NCBI GenBank assembly: GCA_023433855.1
Contig: JAEYTV010000131.1
Location: 1 to 7,598, forward strand
Origin: Pseudomonadota bacterium
Lineage (GTDB): Bacteria > Pseudomonadota > Alphaproteobacteria > Rhizobiales > Rhizobiaceae
Length of the DNA: 7,598 nucleotides
Direction: 5' to 3'
A program made the translations under genes and the position numbers. This document shows, in pieces, positions 1 through 7,070 of this stretch. Positions within the stretch are counted from its first letter, which is position 1. The number at the start of each line of letters is the position of its first letter. The notes under the pieces were generated by a model, which was not told where the DNA came from, did not search any database, and was given only the letters and a program-made list of their open reading frames with translations.

Positions 1-634
1 CCTCCACACCGACCGCCTCCCGCACAGCGCGCACGCGAGCAACGTCTTCATGGATGACTTCCTCCAACGAACGCCCCTTGTCACGCCGGGCAAGCGCGTG
101 ATGTCCGACCACCATCTTCAGCCGCTTATGCCCGTTCTGCGCTAGATGGCGAGCCGCCGTTGCGAGCTCATCCCGATCAAGGGCTGCAAACCCGAAGGTG
201 ACATAGGTAGGCACGCTTGAGCGTGCTCCGCCGAGGAGCCGCCAAACCGGTTGACCAAGTCGGCGGCCGAGGATGTCCCACAGGGCGATGTCGATCGCCG
301 AGGCGACGTGACTTGCATAACCTGTTTGCCCGCGCGGACTGAGGAGCCAGTATATCGATTCTGCGACAGCCTCCCGCCGGGTCGCGTCCGTCCCGATCAG
401 GTTTGGCGCGACAACGCGGTTGATCGCGGCAGCGACCACTTCCTCGTCAGTGATGGCGGTAAAGCCGTGCCCTACCAGACCATCTGAAGTCTCGACTTCA
501 ATGACGACGCCAGACAGTTCAGTCGTACGAGAAACCGGACCGATTACCAGATCGCATGGAAGATAGGCTGGAATGGCCTCCACACGTGCAATTTTGTTGT
601 CCTTTGCGCTGCCGTGATGACCAACCTGATCCAC
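1..634 (-). CDS. Mandelate racemase/muconate lactonizing enzyme family protein (enolase superfamily), partial, C-terminus missing
   Basis: The first 211 residues are present; the gene runs off the left edge. Residues about 15-130 are the N-terminal capping domain of the enolase superfamily, and the barrel begins about residue 140. The family signature is clear at 111-138: ASAIDIALWDILGRRLGQPV (111-130) followed by RLLGG and AR. Members abstract the proton alpha to a carboxylate, and many are sugar-acid dehydratases or racemases in the cytoplasm. The start is GTG at 634: a stop codon (TAG) lies two codons upstream in frame, and GGGAGG sits 8 bases before the GTG. It follows the GntR regulator by 45 bp on the same strand, so co-transcription is likely. 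Oddity: the second-strand KxK catalytic motif appears as K173-M174-V175. The metal ligands and the His-Asp dyad lie in the missing part, so the substrate cannot be assigned. The family call is firm. Confidence 0.9.
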   Translation of the reverse strand, partial: MDQVGHHGSAKDNKIARVEAIPAYLPCDLVIGPVSRTTELSGVVIEVETSDGLVGHGFTAITDEEVVAAAINRVVAPNLIGTDATRREAVAESIYWLLSPRGQTGYASHVASAIDIALWDILGRRLGQPVWRLLGGARSSVPTYVTFGFAALDRDELATAARHLAQNGHKRLKMVVGHHALARRDKGRSLEEVIHEDVARVRAVREAVGVE

Positions 635-679
635 TTCCTAGACCTCCCTATTTCCTGCGCCCGCTGTAGATTGTCATGT

Positions 680-1369
680 TCAGCCGGTGCGGACTCGCCG
701 CTCCCGCTTGCCTTGTTCGCCGGCAATGGCAATCAGTTCAGCCATCTTCTCAGCGTCCACCCTGAGGTGATTTCGCATCAGTTCCGATGCATCCTTGTCG
801 CGCCCTGCACAAATCGCGTCCACCAGCGCTTGATGCTCGCGATGAGCTTCCTCCATCCGGCCCTTGAGCCGCACCATGAAGCAGCGATAGGGATGGAGTC
901 GGAAGCGGAGATCACGCGCCTGCCGCGCAAGGAAGCTGTTCCCGCAGCCTGCAAAGATTGCCAGATGCAACGACCAGTTGATGTCGTTGAATCCGTTCGT
1001 ATCTTCCGCCGCAACAATAGATCCCGCACGCGTCTGTATGTCGGATAGGGCGATCCGTGCATCATCACCCATTCGACGCGCGGCCCAGGTGGCGGCCTGC
1101 GCCTCAAGACATGCCATCACTTCGAGCATCTGCACGATGTCCGGAAGCTCGATCGAAGCCATTCGGGTACGCTGGCGCGGCTTCATCTCCACGACGCCGA
1201 GCATTGAAAGCCGCAGCAGAGCTTCCCGGACAGGGGTGCGCGAGACCTCAAATCGCAGAGCAAGCTTCCGCTCATCAAGAAAATCACCTGGCAGCAGGCG
1301 TCCGGCAAGAACCTCTTCCTCCAGCCCGCGCAACAGTCGCTCGCTCAATGTTGAATCGTCGACGTCCAC
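680..1369 (-). CDS. GntR family transcriptional regulator, FadR/FCD subfamily
   Basis: The 229-residue protein has the normal length for an FCD-type GntR regulator. Residues about 8-71 form the winged helix-turn-helix, with the signature LDERKLALRFEVSRTPVREA at 31-50 and recognition helix around 43-54. Residues about 78-210 are the all-helical FCD ligand-binding domain. Its usual metal/carboxylate-binding positions are seen as N131 (normally Asp), H135, H179 (in HREHQALVDAI) and H201 (in RNHL). Such proteins repress or activate nearby catabolic genes and respond to organic acids or sugar acids. The start is GTG at 1369, with a G-rich stretch (GGGGGTG) just upstream; no better start is seen. 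The enolase-superfamily gene follows in the same direction, so the ligand is probably its substrate or a related metabolite (inference). The palindrome at 1392-1401 suggests autoregulation. Confidence 0.93.
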   Translation of the reverse strand: MDVDDSTLSERLLRGLEEEVLAGRLLPGDFLDERKLALRFEVSRTPVREALLRLSMLGVVEMKPRQRTRMASIELPDIVQMLEVMACLEAQAATWAARRMGDDARIALSDIQTRAGSIVAAEDTNGFNDINWSLHLAIFAGCGNSFLARQARDLRFRLHPYRCFMVRLKGRMEEAHREHQALVDAICAGRDKDASELMRNHLRVDAEKMAELIAIAGEQGKRERRVRTG

Positions 1370-1736
1370 TTGGCACCCCCGTTGATGATTTTGGTATACC
1401 AGATTCTACATGTGGTCAACCAGGCGGCTCTCCTTCCTCCCATAGAGGTCTTCTCCGGAGGGATGAATGTGGATAACCCGGGTGGGACCGCATCTCCCTG
1501 ACGACCAAAGCCCTCTCTTCAAGGCAGATTCGAGGACAGAGCTCCCAACCGATCATCGCTATTTACGCGATTACCAGCGTAAGAACGGGGCTCACTGGTC
1601 AAAGCGGCTTCGTTGGAGCGCGGCGCGATGCAGTTCCTCAGTGCGCTTGTCGGTCGGGATGATTGTGCAGGATGGAGCAGCCCGAACCACAGGCCGCACC
1701 TCCGGTCTCAGAACGGTAAACCGCTTCTGAAGTCTG
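1370..1736. other. Intergenic region without a recognisable gene
   Basis: This 367-bp stretch lies between the stop codon of the second GT-C gene and the start of the GntR gene, both on the minus strand. It holds the probable operator and a possible -35 box near its left end. A plus-strand reading frame at 1467-1730 has no recognisable domain, a composition rich in Arg and Ser, and no convincing ribosome binding site. I see no tRNA-like structure and no strong hairpin followed by a T-run; the only hairpin near the GT-C stop is a tiny CGGT-AA-ACCG at about 1714-1723. Confidence 0.6.
1392..1401. promoter_or_regulatory. Probable GntR-type operator (perfect palindrome TGGTATACCA)
   Basis: TGGTATACCA is a perfect 10-bp palindrome ending 22 bp before the GTG start of the GntR/FCD regulator. 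Half-sites of the TGGT/ACCA type with a short AT-rich centre are typical for FadR-like regulators. On the minus strand a TTGACC (1414-1419) could act as a -35 box. The palindrome overlaps where the -10 would fall (TATACC at 1393-1398, spacing 15 bp, so not an ideal promoter). Binding here would block transcription of the regulator and the downstream enzyme. The palindrome is seen directly; the role is inferred. Confidence 0.65.
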
Positions 1737-3176
1737 TTAATTCGGGCACAAATCGGCGGATTTGACCCCGGATACCGGTGTTACATGATACCGCATCAGT
1801 GTGACCCCGTCTTGCGTACGGATGACAGCATGCGTGGCTCCGACGGTTTCAAAAAGGTGTGCGGCTTTCTCAGAGGTCGTTTCCGGCCGTCTTGACCGCT
1901 CGATCAAGAGGCCGGGGGCGGTGCACAATTCAACAGGGAAGGCCCCCCGGAACCCGTAGCGCTGCAGGTCAGCGACGGACCAGACGAGCACTTGCGGAAA
2001 GCGAAGCGCGAGCGATCCTGTTCGAGCGTAATTCGTCGTAGCGATCCATCTTGCGCCCGTTTCCTCCAGCAGTTCAGCGATGGCATCTCGAGCCGCCGAC
2101 CATCCACGTGTTTGGTTTGGGGGATTGTCGGTCGTGCCAATGGGGGTGAGCGGATTGAAGGCGGTTGCGACTGAACTGACGCTCACCAACAATGCAGTAG
2201 TGAGGGCCGCCCTGGTCCAATGCCGCGACGATTGCGCCTGAGCCAGGCCAAAGACCGCAAGAATGGCGAAGGATGCCTGCAGTGGCACAATCCAGTTGGC
2301 TTGAACTGGCGCATGTGTCGCGTGATAGGCGAAGTAAACCAGGAGGGGAGCGGAGCTCCAGATCAGCACAGCGCTGTGTTTCGGCGGGGCCTTGAGAGCC
2401 TGGAAGGCAAACCAGGTGACCAATGGTGTCGGCGCCAGCAGCAGGAGCGCGGCATATTCCCCAAGATACGGGATCGAGAAGCCTGAGGCGACGAGCCGCC
2501 CGCTTTGCCGTTCCAAGCCGAGCCAATCGTTTTGCAGGTTCCAGATGAGATAGGGAAGAACCGGCAATATCGCCGCAACCGCCGTCATATAGGGCAGGCG
2601 TGTGCGCAGGTACTCGCGGGTTTTGTGCGTGCTAAACAGGTAGGCCAGCAATCCGAAGGCCAGAAAGGCATTGGTGAATTTCGACACACCGCCGAGCCCG
2701 ATGAACAGACCTGTGCAGACCCACCACAACATCGCGAAACGTGTGTCTGGCGGCGTGCTGATCGCGCCGATCGCCGCCCAAAGTGCGGCGACCCAAAACA
2801 AGCTGGACGGTGCGTCGGGGCTTGCAAAACTTCCCAGAGCGAAGACCGGCAGGGTAAGGTTATAGAGCGTTGTGGCCAGCATTGGCAGACCCGCAGCCCC
2901 ACAGGACATGCGTCGCGCGATATCCCCCACAAGGTACCCCGAGGCAACAAAGCCGATCACCGGAAACAGGCGGATGCCGAGCGGGCTTTCACCAAAGAGG
3001 CTGGTTCCCATGCGGATCATATAGGCGATCATGGGCGGATGATCGTAATACCCGAACGCCAGATGGCGGGCCCACAGTGCATAATAGGCTTCAACATCGA
3101 AGAGGGGTAGCAATGCGGCGATGGCGAGGTGAACGGCAAGAAACGAAAGTGATATGGTGAAGACGGAAAGCCGCAT
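1737..3176 (-). CDS. ArnT-like GT-C membrane glycosyltransferase (PMT_2/GT39-GT83 type), second paralogue
   Basis: The 479-residue integral membrane protein belongs to the polyprenyl-phosphate-sugar-dependent glycosyltransferases that work on the periplasmic face of the inner membrane (ArnT, RgtA-D and relatives). TM1 is at about 5-25. The first periplasmic loop has DVEAYYALWA (27-36) and GYYDHPPM (42-49). Further family landmarks are SPDAP (119-123), SKFTNA (165-170) and NLQNDW (213-218). Many hydrophobic segments run to about residue 340, then a soluble C-terminal part of about 130 residues follows. Oddity: relatives, including the neighbouring paralogue, have Asp-Glu before Ala-Tyr in loop 1; here it is Val-Glu with Asp one residue earlier. 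The start is ATG at 3176, with AAGG about 10 bases upstream. It lies 54 bp after the first paralogue and appears to be the last gene of the run. Sugar and acceptor are unknown; a lipid A or LPS-core acceptor fits the context. Confidence 0.87.
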   Translation of the reverse strand: MRLSVFTISLSFLAVHLAIAALLPLFDVEAYYALWARHLAFGYYDHPPMIAYMIRMGTSLFGESPLGIRLFPVIGFVASGYLVGDIARRMSCGAAGLPMLATTLYNLTLPVFALGSFASPDAPSSLFWVAALWAAIGAISTPPDTRFAMLWWVCTGLFIGLGGVSKFTNAFLAFGLLAYLFSTHKTREYLRTRLPYMTAVAAILPVLPYLIWNLQNDWLGLERQSGRLVASGFSIPYLGEYAALLLLAPTPLVTWFAFQALKAPPKHSAVLIWSSAPLLVYFAYHATHAPVQANWIVPLQASFAILAVFGLAQAQSSRHWTRAALTTALLVSVSSVATAFNPLTPIGTTDNPPNQTRGWSAARDAIAELLEETGARWIATTNYARTGSLALRFPQVLVWSVADLQRYGFRGAFPVELCTAPGLLIERSRRPETTSEKAAHLFETVGATHAVIRTQDGVTLMRYHVTPVSGVKSADLCPN

Positions 3177-3230
3177 CGGAAAGCTACCTTGAACGGCACG
3201 GAAGACAGCACACCAATTCCGGCATTGCCG

Positions 3231-4862
3231 CTAGCGCCGTGGGTACGGCAGCGGGTAGGAAGATAGGAGGTTCCGGCCGATTGCGACTTCCGCTTCGAAC
3301 AGGATGTCATTGCCGATCTCGACTGCGACCGGGGCTTGGCGATCGATACGGGTGAAATACGGACGGATCGATCTCAGGCCACGGACAAAGGCACCGGTGC
3401 GACCGATGAACAACACATCGCGACCGATCCAGGCGGCCGGGTCTGCGAGGAATGCGAAGCCGCGAGGGTCATCGTCAAACACCAGAACTGTCGCGCGAGG
3501 CCCGAGCGCCTCGGCTAGACGTGAAGCTTCTAGCCAACTGAAGGCGACAACCAAAGGACGGTCCTGCGGCGCGGCCACAGGCGTCGGCGCCGGCAACAAA
3601 CCACGCTCAGCAAGGTTGTCGGCGAGGCCGCGCCAGGTCAAGGATTCCGCCAGGAATTCGTTGAGGCCCACACGGGCGATGAGGGCTGATGACGGCGGCG
3701 CGTAGCGGATCAACGTTACTGCGAGGATCGCAAACGCGAGGACCGTGGCCGCTGTTGCAGCAAGGATTCTGGCTGCGCGACGAGGTTGGTGACGACGAGC
3801 CTCAAGTGAGGCTATTGCGTGGCCGAGCATCGGCAGCAAGAACAGCCACCCCGGCATTTGCCAATGCGGCAGGGCATCGCCACCCCAGAGCGGCACCGCA
3901 GTAAATAGGATGATCGACGGCAGGCCAAGCGCGGCCAGAAACGCGACCGGACCCGCGCGGGTACCGCTCGCCCGAAGCAATGAGATCGTTGCTGCGAGCG
4001 CAGCGATTAGTGTCCATGGACCGAGATAGGCCATCTGCCCGAACACCGAACGAGCGAGCGCGGTCCAGTTGGTACCCCCCGAACCGACACCGCGCGATGA
4101 CTGAAAAAGGAATGAGACCCAATCATGCTGCACGTTCCAAACAACGACCGGCGATACCACGAGCGCGGCAGTCGCTATCGCCAGCCAGGGTGCGGGGATC
4201 ATGAGGCGACGGCGGTGGGGCGTCGCGAGAACGAAGACCGCCGCGCCGACAGCGAAGAGCGCCGCGTGGTATTTCGAGAGCCCGGCAAGCCCGAGCGTCA
4301 GTCCGGCGGCAAGCCAAAGACGGCCTTCGCTCCCTGGAGCGCGCTCGGAAAACAGGATCCTGTCGAGCATCCAGGCCGTCAGGGAAAGAAACAGGATCAG
4401 GGGGCCGTCCGGCACCAGCCAAGACCCGGCGGAGACCATGAAGAATGGTGCCAGGCTAAGCGCTAGCAGCATCCAGAACCCCGCTCTCGGTCCCCACCGG
4501 CGACGGGTGAGATCAAACATCACCACGCTCGTTAGGGTGAACGCGAAAACGAAGGGTAGACGCAGCACCAGCACCGGCACGTCTTCTCCGAAGACCGGAT
4601 CGGCAATCTCCCGCATCGCCTTCACCCACCAGAAAGCCATCGGAGGGTGATCGAACCACGAAAGCTGCCATCGCGTGGCAACCGCCACCGCATAAGCCTC
4701 GTCGATGCCGGGATCGAGCAGCGCCGCCAGACCCAGACGGACGAGCGTTCCGGCCATTATGACCAACGCAGCAGCGCGGCCTATGGCAGCGCTCTCTTGC
4801 GACCGCGACGTGGACACCCGTTTCCGGGGAAATGCAGAACGATGTGGCGGGTGCACTGTCAT
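3231..4862 (-). CDS. ArnT-like GT-C membrane glycosyltransferase (PMT_2/GT39-GT83 type), first paralogue
   Basis: From ATG 4862 the protein is 543 residues. A basic, hydrophilic N-terminus of about 28 residues precedes TM1. Loop 1 carries the acidic pair in PGIDEAYAVA (D54-E55) and WFDHPPMAF (69-77), the hallmark of ArnT-like enzymes. VPDGP (150-154), SKYHA (196-200) and NVQHDW (243-248) are further conserved points. About ten hydrophobic segments follow, then a soluble periplasmic C-terminal domain of roughly 130 residues. Family members move a sugar from a polyprenyl phosphate to an acceptor such as lipid A, LPS core or protein. I chose 4862 because the longer frame to 5063 overlaps the GtrA coding region with composition unlike a protein; GGAG lies 10 bases upstream of 4862. 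A GTG at residue 16 (VSTSRS) is a possible later start. Together with the GT2-GtrA gene upstream, it probably uses the sugar-lipid that enzyme makes (inference). Confidence 0.88.
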   Translation of the reverse strand: MTVHPPHRSAFPRKRVSTSRSQESAAIGRAAALVIMAGTLVRLGLAALLDPGIDEAYAVAVATRWQLSWFDHPPMAFWWVKAMREIADPVFGEDVPVLVLRLPFVFAFTLTSVVMFDLTRRRWGPRAGFWMLLALSLAPFFMVSAGSWLVPDGPLILFLSLTAWMLDRILFSERAPGSEGRLWLAAGLTLGLAGLSKYHAALFAVGAAVFVLATPHRRRLMIPAPWLAIATAALVVSPVVVWNVQHDWVSFLFQSSRGVGSGGTNWTALARSVFGQMAYLGPWTLIAALAATISLLRASGTRAGPVAFLAALGLPSIILFTAVPLWGGDALPHWQMPGWLFLLPMLGHAIASLEARRHQPRRAARILAATAATVLAFAILAVTLIRYAPPSSALIARVGLNEFLAESLTWRGLADNLAERGLLPAPTPVAAPQDRPLVVAFSWLEASRLAEALGPRATVLVFDDDPRGFAFLADPAAWIGRDVLFIGRTGAFVRGLRSIRPYFTRIDRQAPVAVEIGNDILFEAEVAIGRNLLSSYPLPYPRR

Positions 4863-4978
4863 TGGGCCGAGACTCCACGGTGGTGACCTGCCTGGTAATT
4901 TAGGGTGAACCGGCAGAGAGTAGTGGTCATGAGAGCCGCGCGTGCGAAACCAATAGCTCCGCAACTGGCCGTGCTGCG

Positions 4979-6118
4979 CTAACGGGCGCGCCACGTGAAC
5001 ATCGACGTTGCCACATAATTGAAGACCGCCCCCAGAACCGCACCCGCCAGCCCCGCCAACCACCAGGAAGCCTGCTCGTGAACGAGCTGCCCAGCACCCA
5101 CATTGGCAATTACACCCATGCTGCAGACGATCCAGAACGAGGCCAAGCCGGAGATCAGCCGCCAGCCTTTGAGCCTGCGGTCGCGATGGGTTACGATATT
5201 GTTGAGAAAGAAGTTGCCGGTCATCGCCACGTAGGCGGCCGTCATCTGTGCCAGCGAGAACGCCATGCCAAACGCCAGCGCCATCTTGAGCGCTGCGAGA
5301 TGGACAACAACACCAAATCCGCCGATGAGGGCAAAAAGCACGAAGCGGAGCGAGAGCACATCGCCCGTTAGCTTGGCGAGCAGGAGACTGAGATATTCCG
5401 CCGCCACGAGGTTGTCGAGCTTGGAGACCCCGTGCTGCCGCGGCCGAAAGCGCAACGGCACTTCGCTCGTCCGCAGCGGCTGTGGTGTCGAAGCGAGGAT
5501 ATCCATCAGGATCTTGAAGCCCTGGGTGGAAAGACGCGGCGCGAGAGCTTCGAATGCCGGGCGGCGCATGGCGAAGTAGCCGCTCATGGGATCGCTGACG
5601 TCGACAAGCAGAAGCGTTCGGGCAAGCCGGGTCGCGAGCCGGCTACCGCCGAGGCGGGTGCGAGAGAGGCCGTCAGCAGCACTGCCTGCATGGCAGAAAC
5701 GGCTCGCTATCACGAGATCGTCGCCTGCCCGTATGCGACGAAGCATCTCCGGCAGCAGCGACACGTCATGCTGCAAGTCTCCGTCCATGATGGCGATGAC
5801 CGGCGCCGATGAAGAGAGCATCCCCTCGATTGAGGCCCCGGCAAGGCCGCGCCTCCCGATCCGGCGAATGCAGCGCACACGCCCGTCATATCTGGCAATC
5901 TGTCGCGCGACATCGGTGGTACCATCCGAACTGTCGTCATCCACGAATATGACTTCCCAGTCGATGCCGGTTAATGATGAGACGAGCGCTCCAACGACCA
6001 GTTCTACATTGGGTGCTTCGTTGAATGTCGGAACGATGACCGATAGCTCAGGCGACGGGTGCTCTGACTCACATGACAGCCGGACCGGCTGTTCCGCTAA
6101 ACGTGCATCCTGCATCAT
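4979..6118 (-). CDS. Polyprenyl-phosphate glycosyltransferase (GT2, DPM1-like) fused to GtrA domain
   Basis: The protein has 379 residues from ATG 6118. Residues about 24-250 are a GT-A fold GT2 transferase: LSVIVPTFNEAPN (26-38), VDDDSSDGT (59-67), and the nucleotide-sugar/metal site MDGDLQHD (111-118). DPMSGYFAMRR (176-186) and QHGVSKLD (228-235) are typical of dolichol-phosphate-mannose synthase-like enzymes. Residues about 258-377 form a four-helix GtrA domain ending in FNYVATSMFTWR. It probably makes a polyprenyl-phosphate sugar on the cytoplasmic face, and the GtrA part may help flip it. That product is the donor type required by the two GT-C enzymes encoded next. Start choice: MM at 6118/6115 leaves a short leader before the first strand. 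The frame is open up to an ATG at 6241, but the extra 41 residues show no domain and that ATG lacks a clear ribosome site. The sugar may be galacturonate, mannose, glucose or another; motifs do not decide. Confidence 0.9.
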   Translation of the reverse strand: MMQDARLAEQPVRLSCESEHPSPELSVIVPTFNEAPNVELVVGALVSSLTGIDWEVIFVDDDSSDGTTDVARQIARYDGRVRCIRRIGRRGLAGASIEGMLSSSAPVIAIMDGDLQHDVSLLPEMLRRIRAGDDLVIASRFCHAGSAADGLSRTRLGGSRLATRLARTLLLVDVSDPMSGYFAMRRPAFEALAPRLSTQGFKILMDILASTPQPLRTSEVPLRFRPRQHGVSKLDNLVAAEYLSLLLAKLTGDVLSLRFVLFALIGGFGVVVHLAALKMALAFGMAFSLAQMTAAYVAMTGNFFLNNIVTHRDRRLKGWRLISGLASFWIVCSMGVIANVGAGQLVHEQASWWLAGLAGAVLGAVFNYVATSMFTWRAR

Positions 6119-6261
6119 CTCACGTAAACTTCTTTCGGTGCTTAGGCGGTTGAAAGGAACAGAGCCGTGCGGCGCGGCGCGACAGGCGAACAGGTGTGGA
6201 TCGACGACCCGTCCTGGCGGCGTCAGGCTGCGCCCTCCCATGGGAATCTTGGATCGGATTG
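6119..6261 (-). other. Spacer between the phosphatase and GT2-GtrA genes
   Basis: The 143 bp between these same-strand genes contain no recognisable gene. The GT2 reading frame stays open through most of it (to an ATG at 6241), so the spacer would shrink to 20 bp if that longer start were used. A weak purine stretch (GAAAGAAG) lies about 10 bases before ATG 6118. No terminator hairpin is evident, which is consistent with read-through. Confidence 0.45.
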
Positions 6262-7017
6262 CTATCTCAGGTGGGATTCACGGACGAAAAGCGCGTCGAT
6301 CTGCGGGGCGTTTCGCGAGAATGATCGCCAGAGCAGCACCGCCAGAACGAACATCAGATTCCAGGAGATCACCACGTCCGACAGGAAGTGGCCTCCAAAC
6401 ACCACTCTGTTGAACGAAAAGGCTGCCGCAACGATGCCTACCACTCCGAGATAAAGCCCCGCGTATTTTGGCTTGATCAACACGACAAGCGTTAGCAGTG
6501 CGAAGGCACTTGCCGCCTCTCCCGAGATGAAGGAACAATTCCTTGCACATTGGTCGGTGAGCTGCCACGGAGGCGTGAAGAACGCCTGACCGCCAAATTC
6601 TTCAAGTGCTCGTGGACGCGCTCGACCAACCAGCATTTTGAGCAGGTGAACGCCCAGCCCGGGACCCGCCGCAAAGAACGTCAGCACGAATAACAACTTG
6701 TGTGGCGCAGGTGGATATTTCTGTTTCCTGAGGAGCGGATTTGGAATCAACAGCAAAATGGCAATTCCTATCACCACCCAGGGGAGAAACCTGTTGGCGT
6801 CCCGAAATGCAACAAGGAAGGCGTTTTCCCTGAATCCGAAACCCGCGGCGGGGTCCCAGAACAAGCGACTTACGATCAGGTCAAGTTCTGGCATCGCCGC
6901 GAAAATCAGGGAGACCAAGCCAAGGAGCATAAGCGCGTGTGGCAGCAAATGGCATGCTTTGTCCTCCCCGGTTTTCGAAATTGCTTTTTGAACGTGGTTG
7001 AGGTGAGTTACGTTCAT
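6262..7017 (-). CDS. PAP2-superfamily membrane phosphatase (lipid A phosphatase-like)
   Basis: The 251-residue protein carries the three phosphatase motifs of the acid phosphatase/lipid phosphatase (PAP2) family: KMLVGRARP (127-135), the SGE of FISGEA (165-167), and R204-x5-H210-x3-D214 in FNRVVFGGHFLSD. Hydrophobic segments at about 25-42, 76-94, 107-124, 168-182, 185-202 and 217-232 fit the usual six-helix inner-membrane fold with the active site on the periplasmic side. The N-terminal MPELDLIVSRLFWDP stretch (42-56) also resembles lipid A phosphatase-like members. Oddity: motif 2 usually ends in His (PSGH); here it is Glu. I chose ATG 7017 because GAGGGA lies 6 bases upstream; the frame to 7095 would overlap the divergent gene. 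Heading a glycosyltransferase run, it may remove a lipid A phosphate or recycle undecaprenyl diphosphate; I favour the former, without proof. Confidence 0.87.
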   Translation of the reverse strand: MNVTHLNHVQKAISKTGEDKACHLLPHALMLLGLVSLIFAAMPELDLIVSRLFWDPAAGFGFRENAFLVAFRDANRFLPWVVIGIAILLLIPNPLLRKQKYPPAPHKLLFVLTFFAAGPGLGVHLLKMLVGRARPRALEEFGGQAFFTPPWQLTDQCARNCSFISGEAASAFALLTLVVLIKPKYAGLYLGVVGIVAAAFSFNRVVFGGHFLSDVVISWNLMFVLAVLLWRSFSRNAPQIDALFVRESHLR

Positions 7018-7020
7018 CGG

Positions 7021-7040
7021 TGGTCCCTCGTTGAGGACCA
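7021..7040. repeat. Inverted repeat TGGTCC-N8-GGACCA in the phosphatase leader
   Basis: Six-base arms TGGTCC (7021-7026) and GGACCA (7035-7040) pair perfectly around an 8-base spacer. On the minus strand the repeat covers the GAGGGA ribosome binding site of the phosphatase gene (7024-7029). It could be a protein operator, or an RNA hairpin that partly hides the ribosome site. The repeat is seen directly; its function is inferred. Confidence 0.45.
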
Positions 7041-7057
7041 CGTTCTGTCGCCGGATT

Positions 7058-7070
7058 GTCAAGGTTTGAC
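7058..7070. repeat. Inverted repeat GTCAA-GGT-TTGAC, candidate operator
   Basis: Five-base arms flank a 3-base spacer in the middle of the divergent promoter region. The left arm is part of the TTGACA -35-like box facing the phosphatase run. A regulator bound here could control both directions. Short repeats of this size also arise by chance. Confidence 0.35.

Noticed and set aside
614..1048. Plus-strand frame of 144 residues antisense to the GntR gene
   Set aside because: It spans the end of one gene and the antisense of the next, with no recognisable domain.
1467..1730. Plus-strand frame of 87 residues in the intergenic region
   Set aside because: No recognisable domain, no clear ribosome binding site, and Arg/Ser-rich composition like a random GC-rich frame.
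2505..3110. Plus-strand frame of 201 residues antisense to the second GT-C gene
   Set aside because: Composition is high in Gln, Arg and Gly with no membrane segments or domains; the opposite strand has a full family match.
4859..4930. Small minus-strand frame of 23 residues whose stop overlaps the GT-C start (ATGA)
   Set aside because: It has no ribosome binding site and no recognisable content; a 23-codon frame in this spacer is expected by chance. It could be a coupling leader, but I cannot support it.
4863..5063. Upstream extension of the first GT-C gene (67 extra residues)
   Set aside because: It overlaps the end of the GtrA coding region in another frame, is rich in Gly and Arg without family similarity, and ATG 4862 gives a normal N-terminus.
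5586..6413. Long plus-strand frame of 275 residues antisense to the GT2 and phosphatase genes
   Set aside because: It is rich in Arg, Ser and Pro without domains, and lies opposite a gene with clear catalytic motifs; it is a shadow frame.
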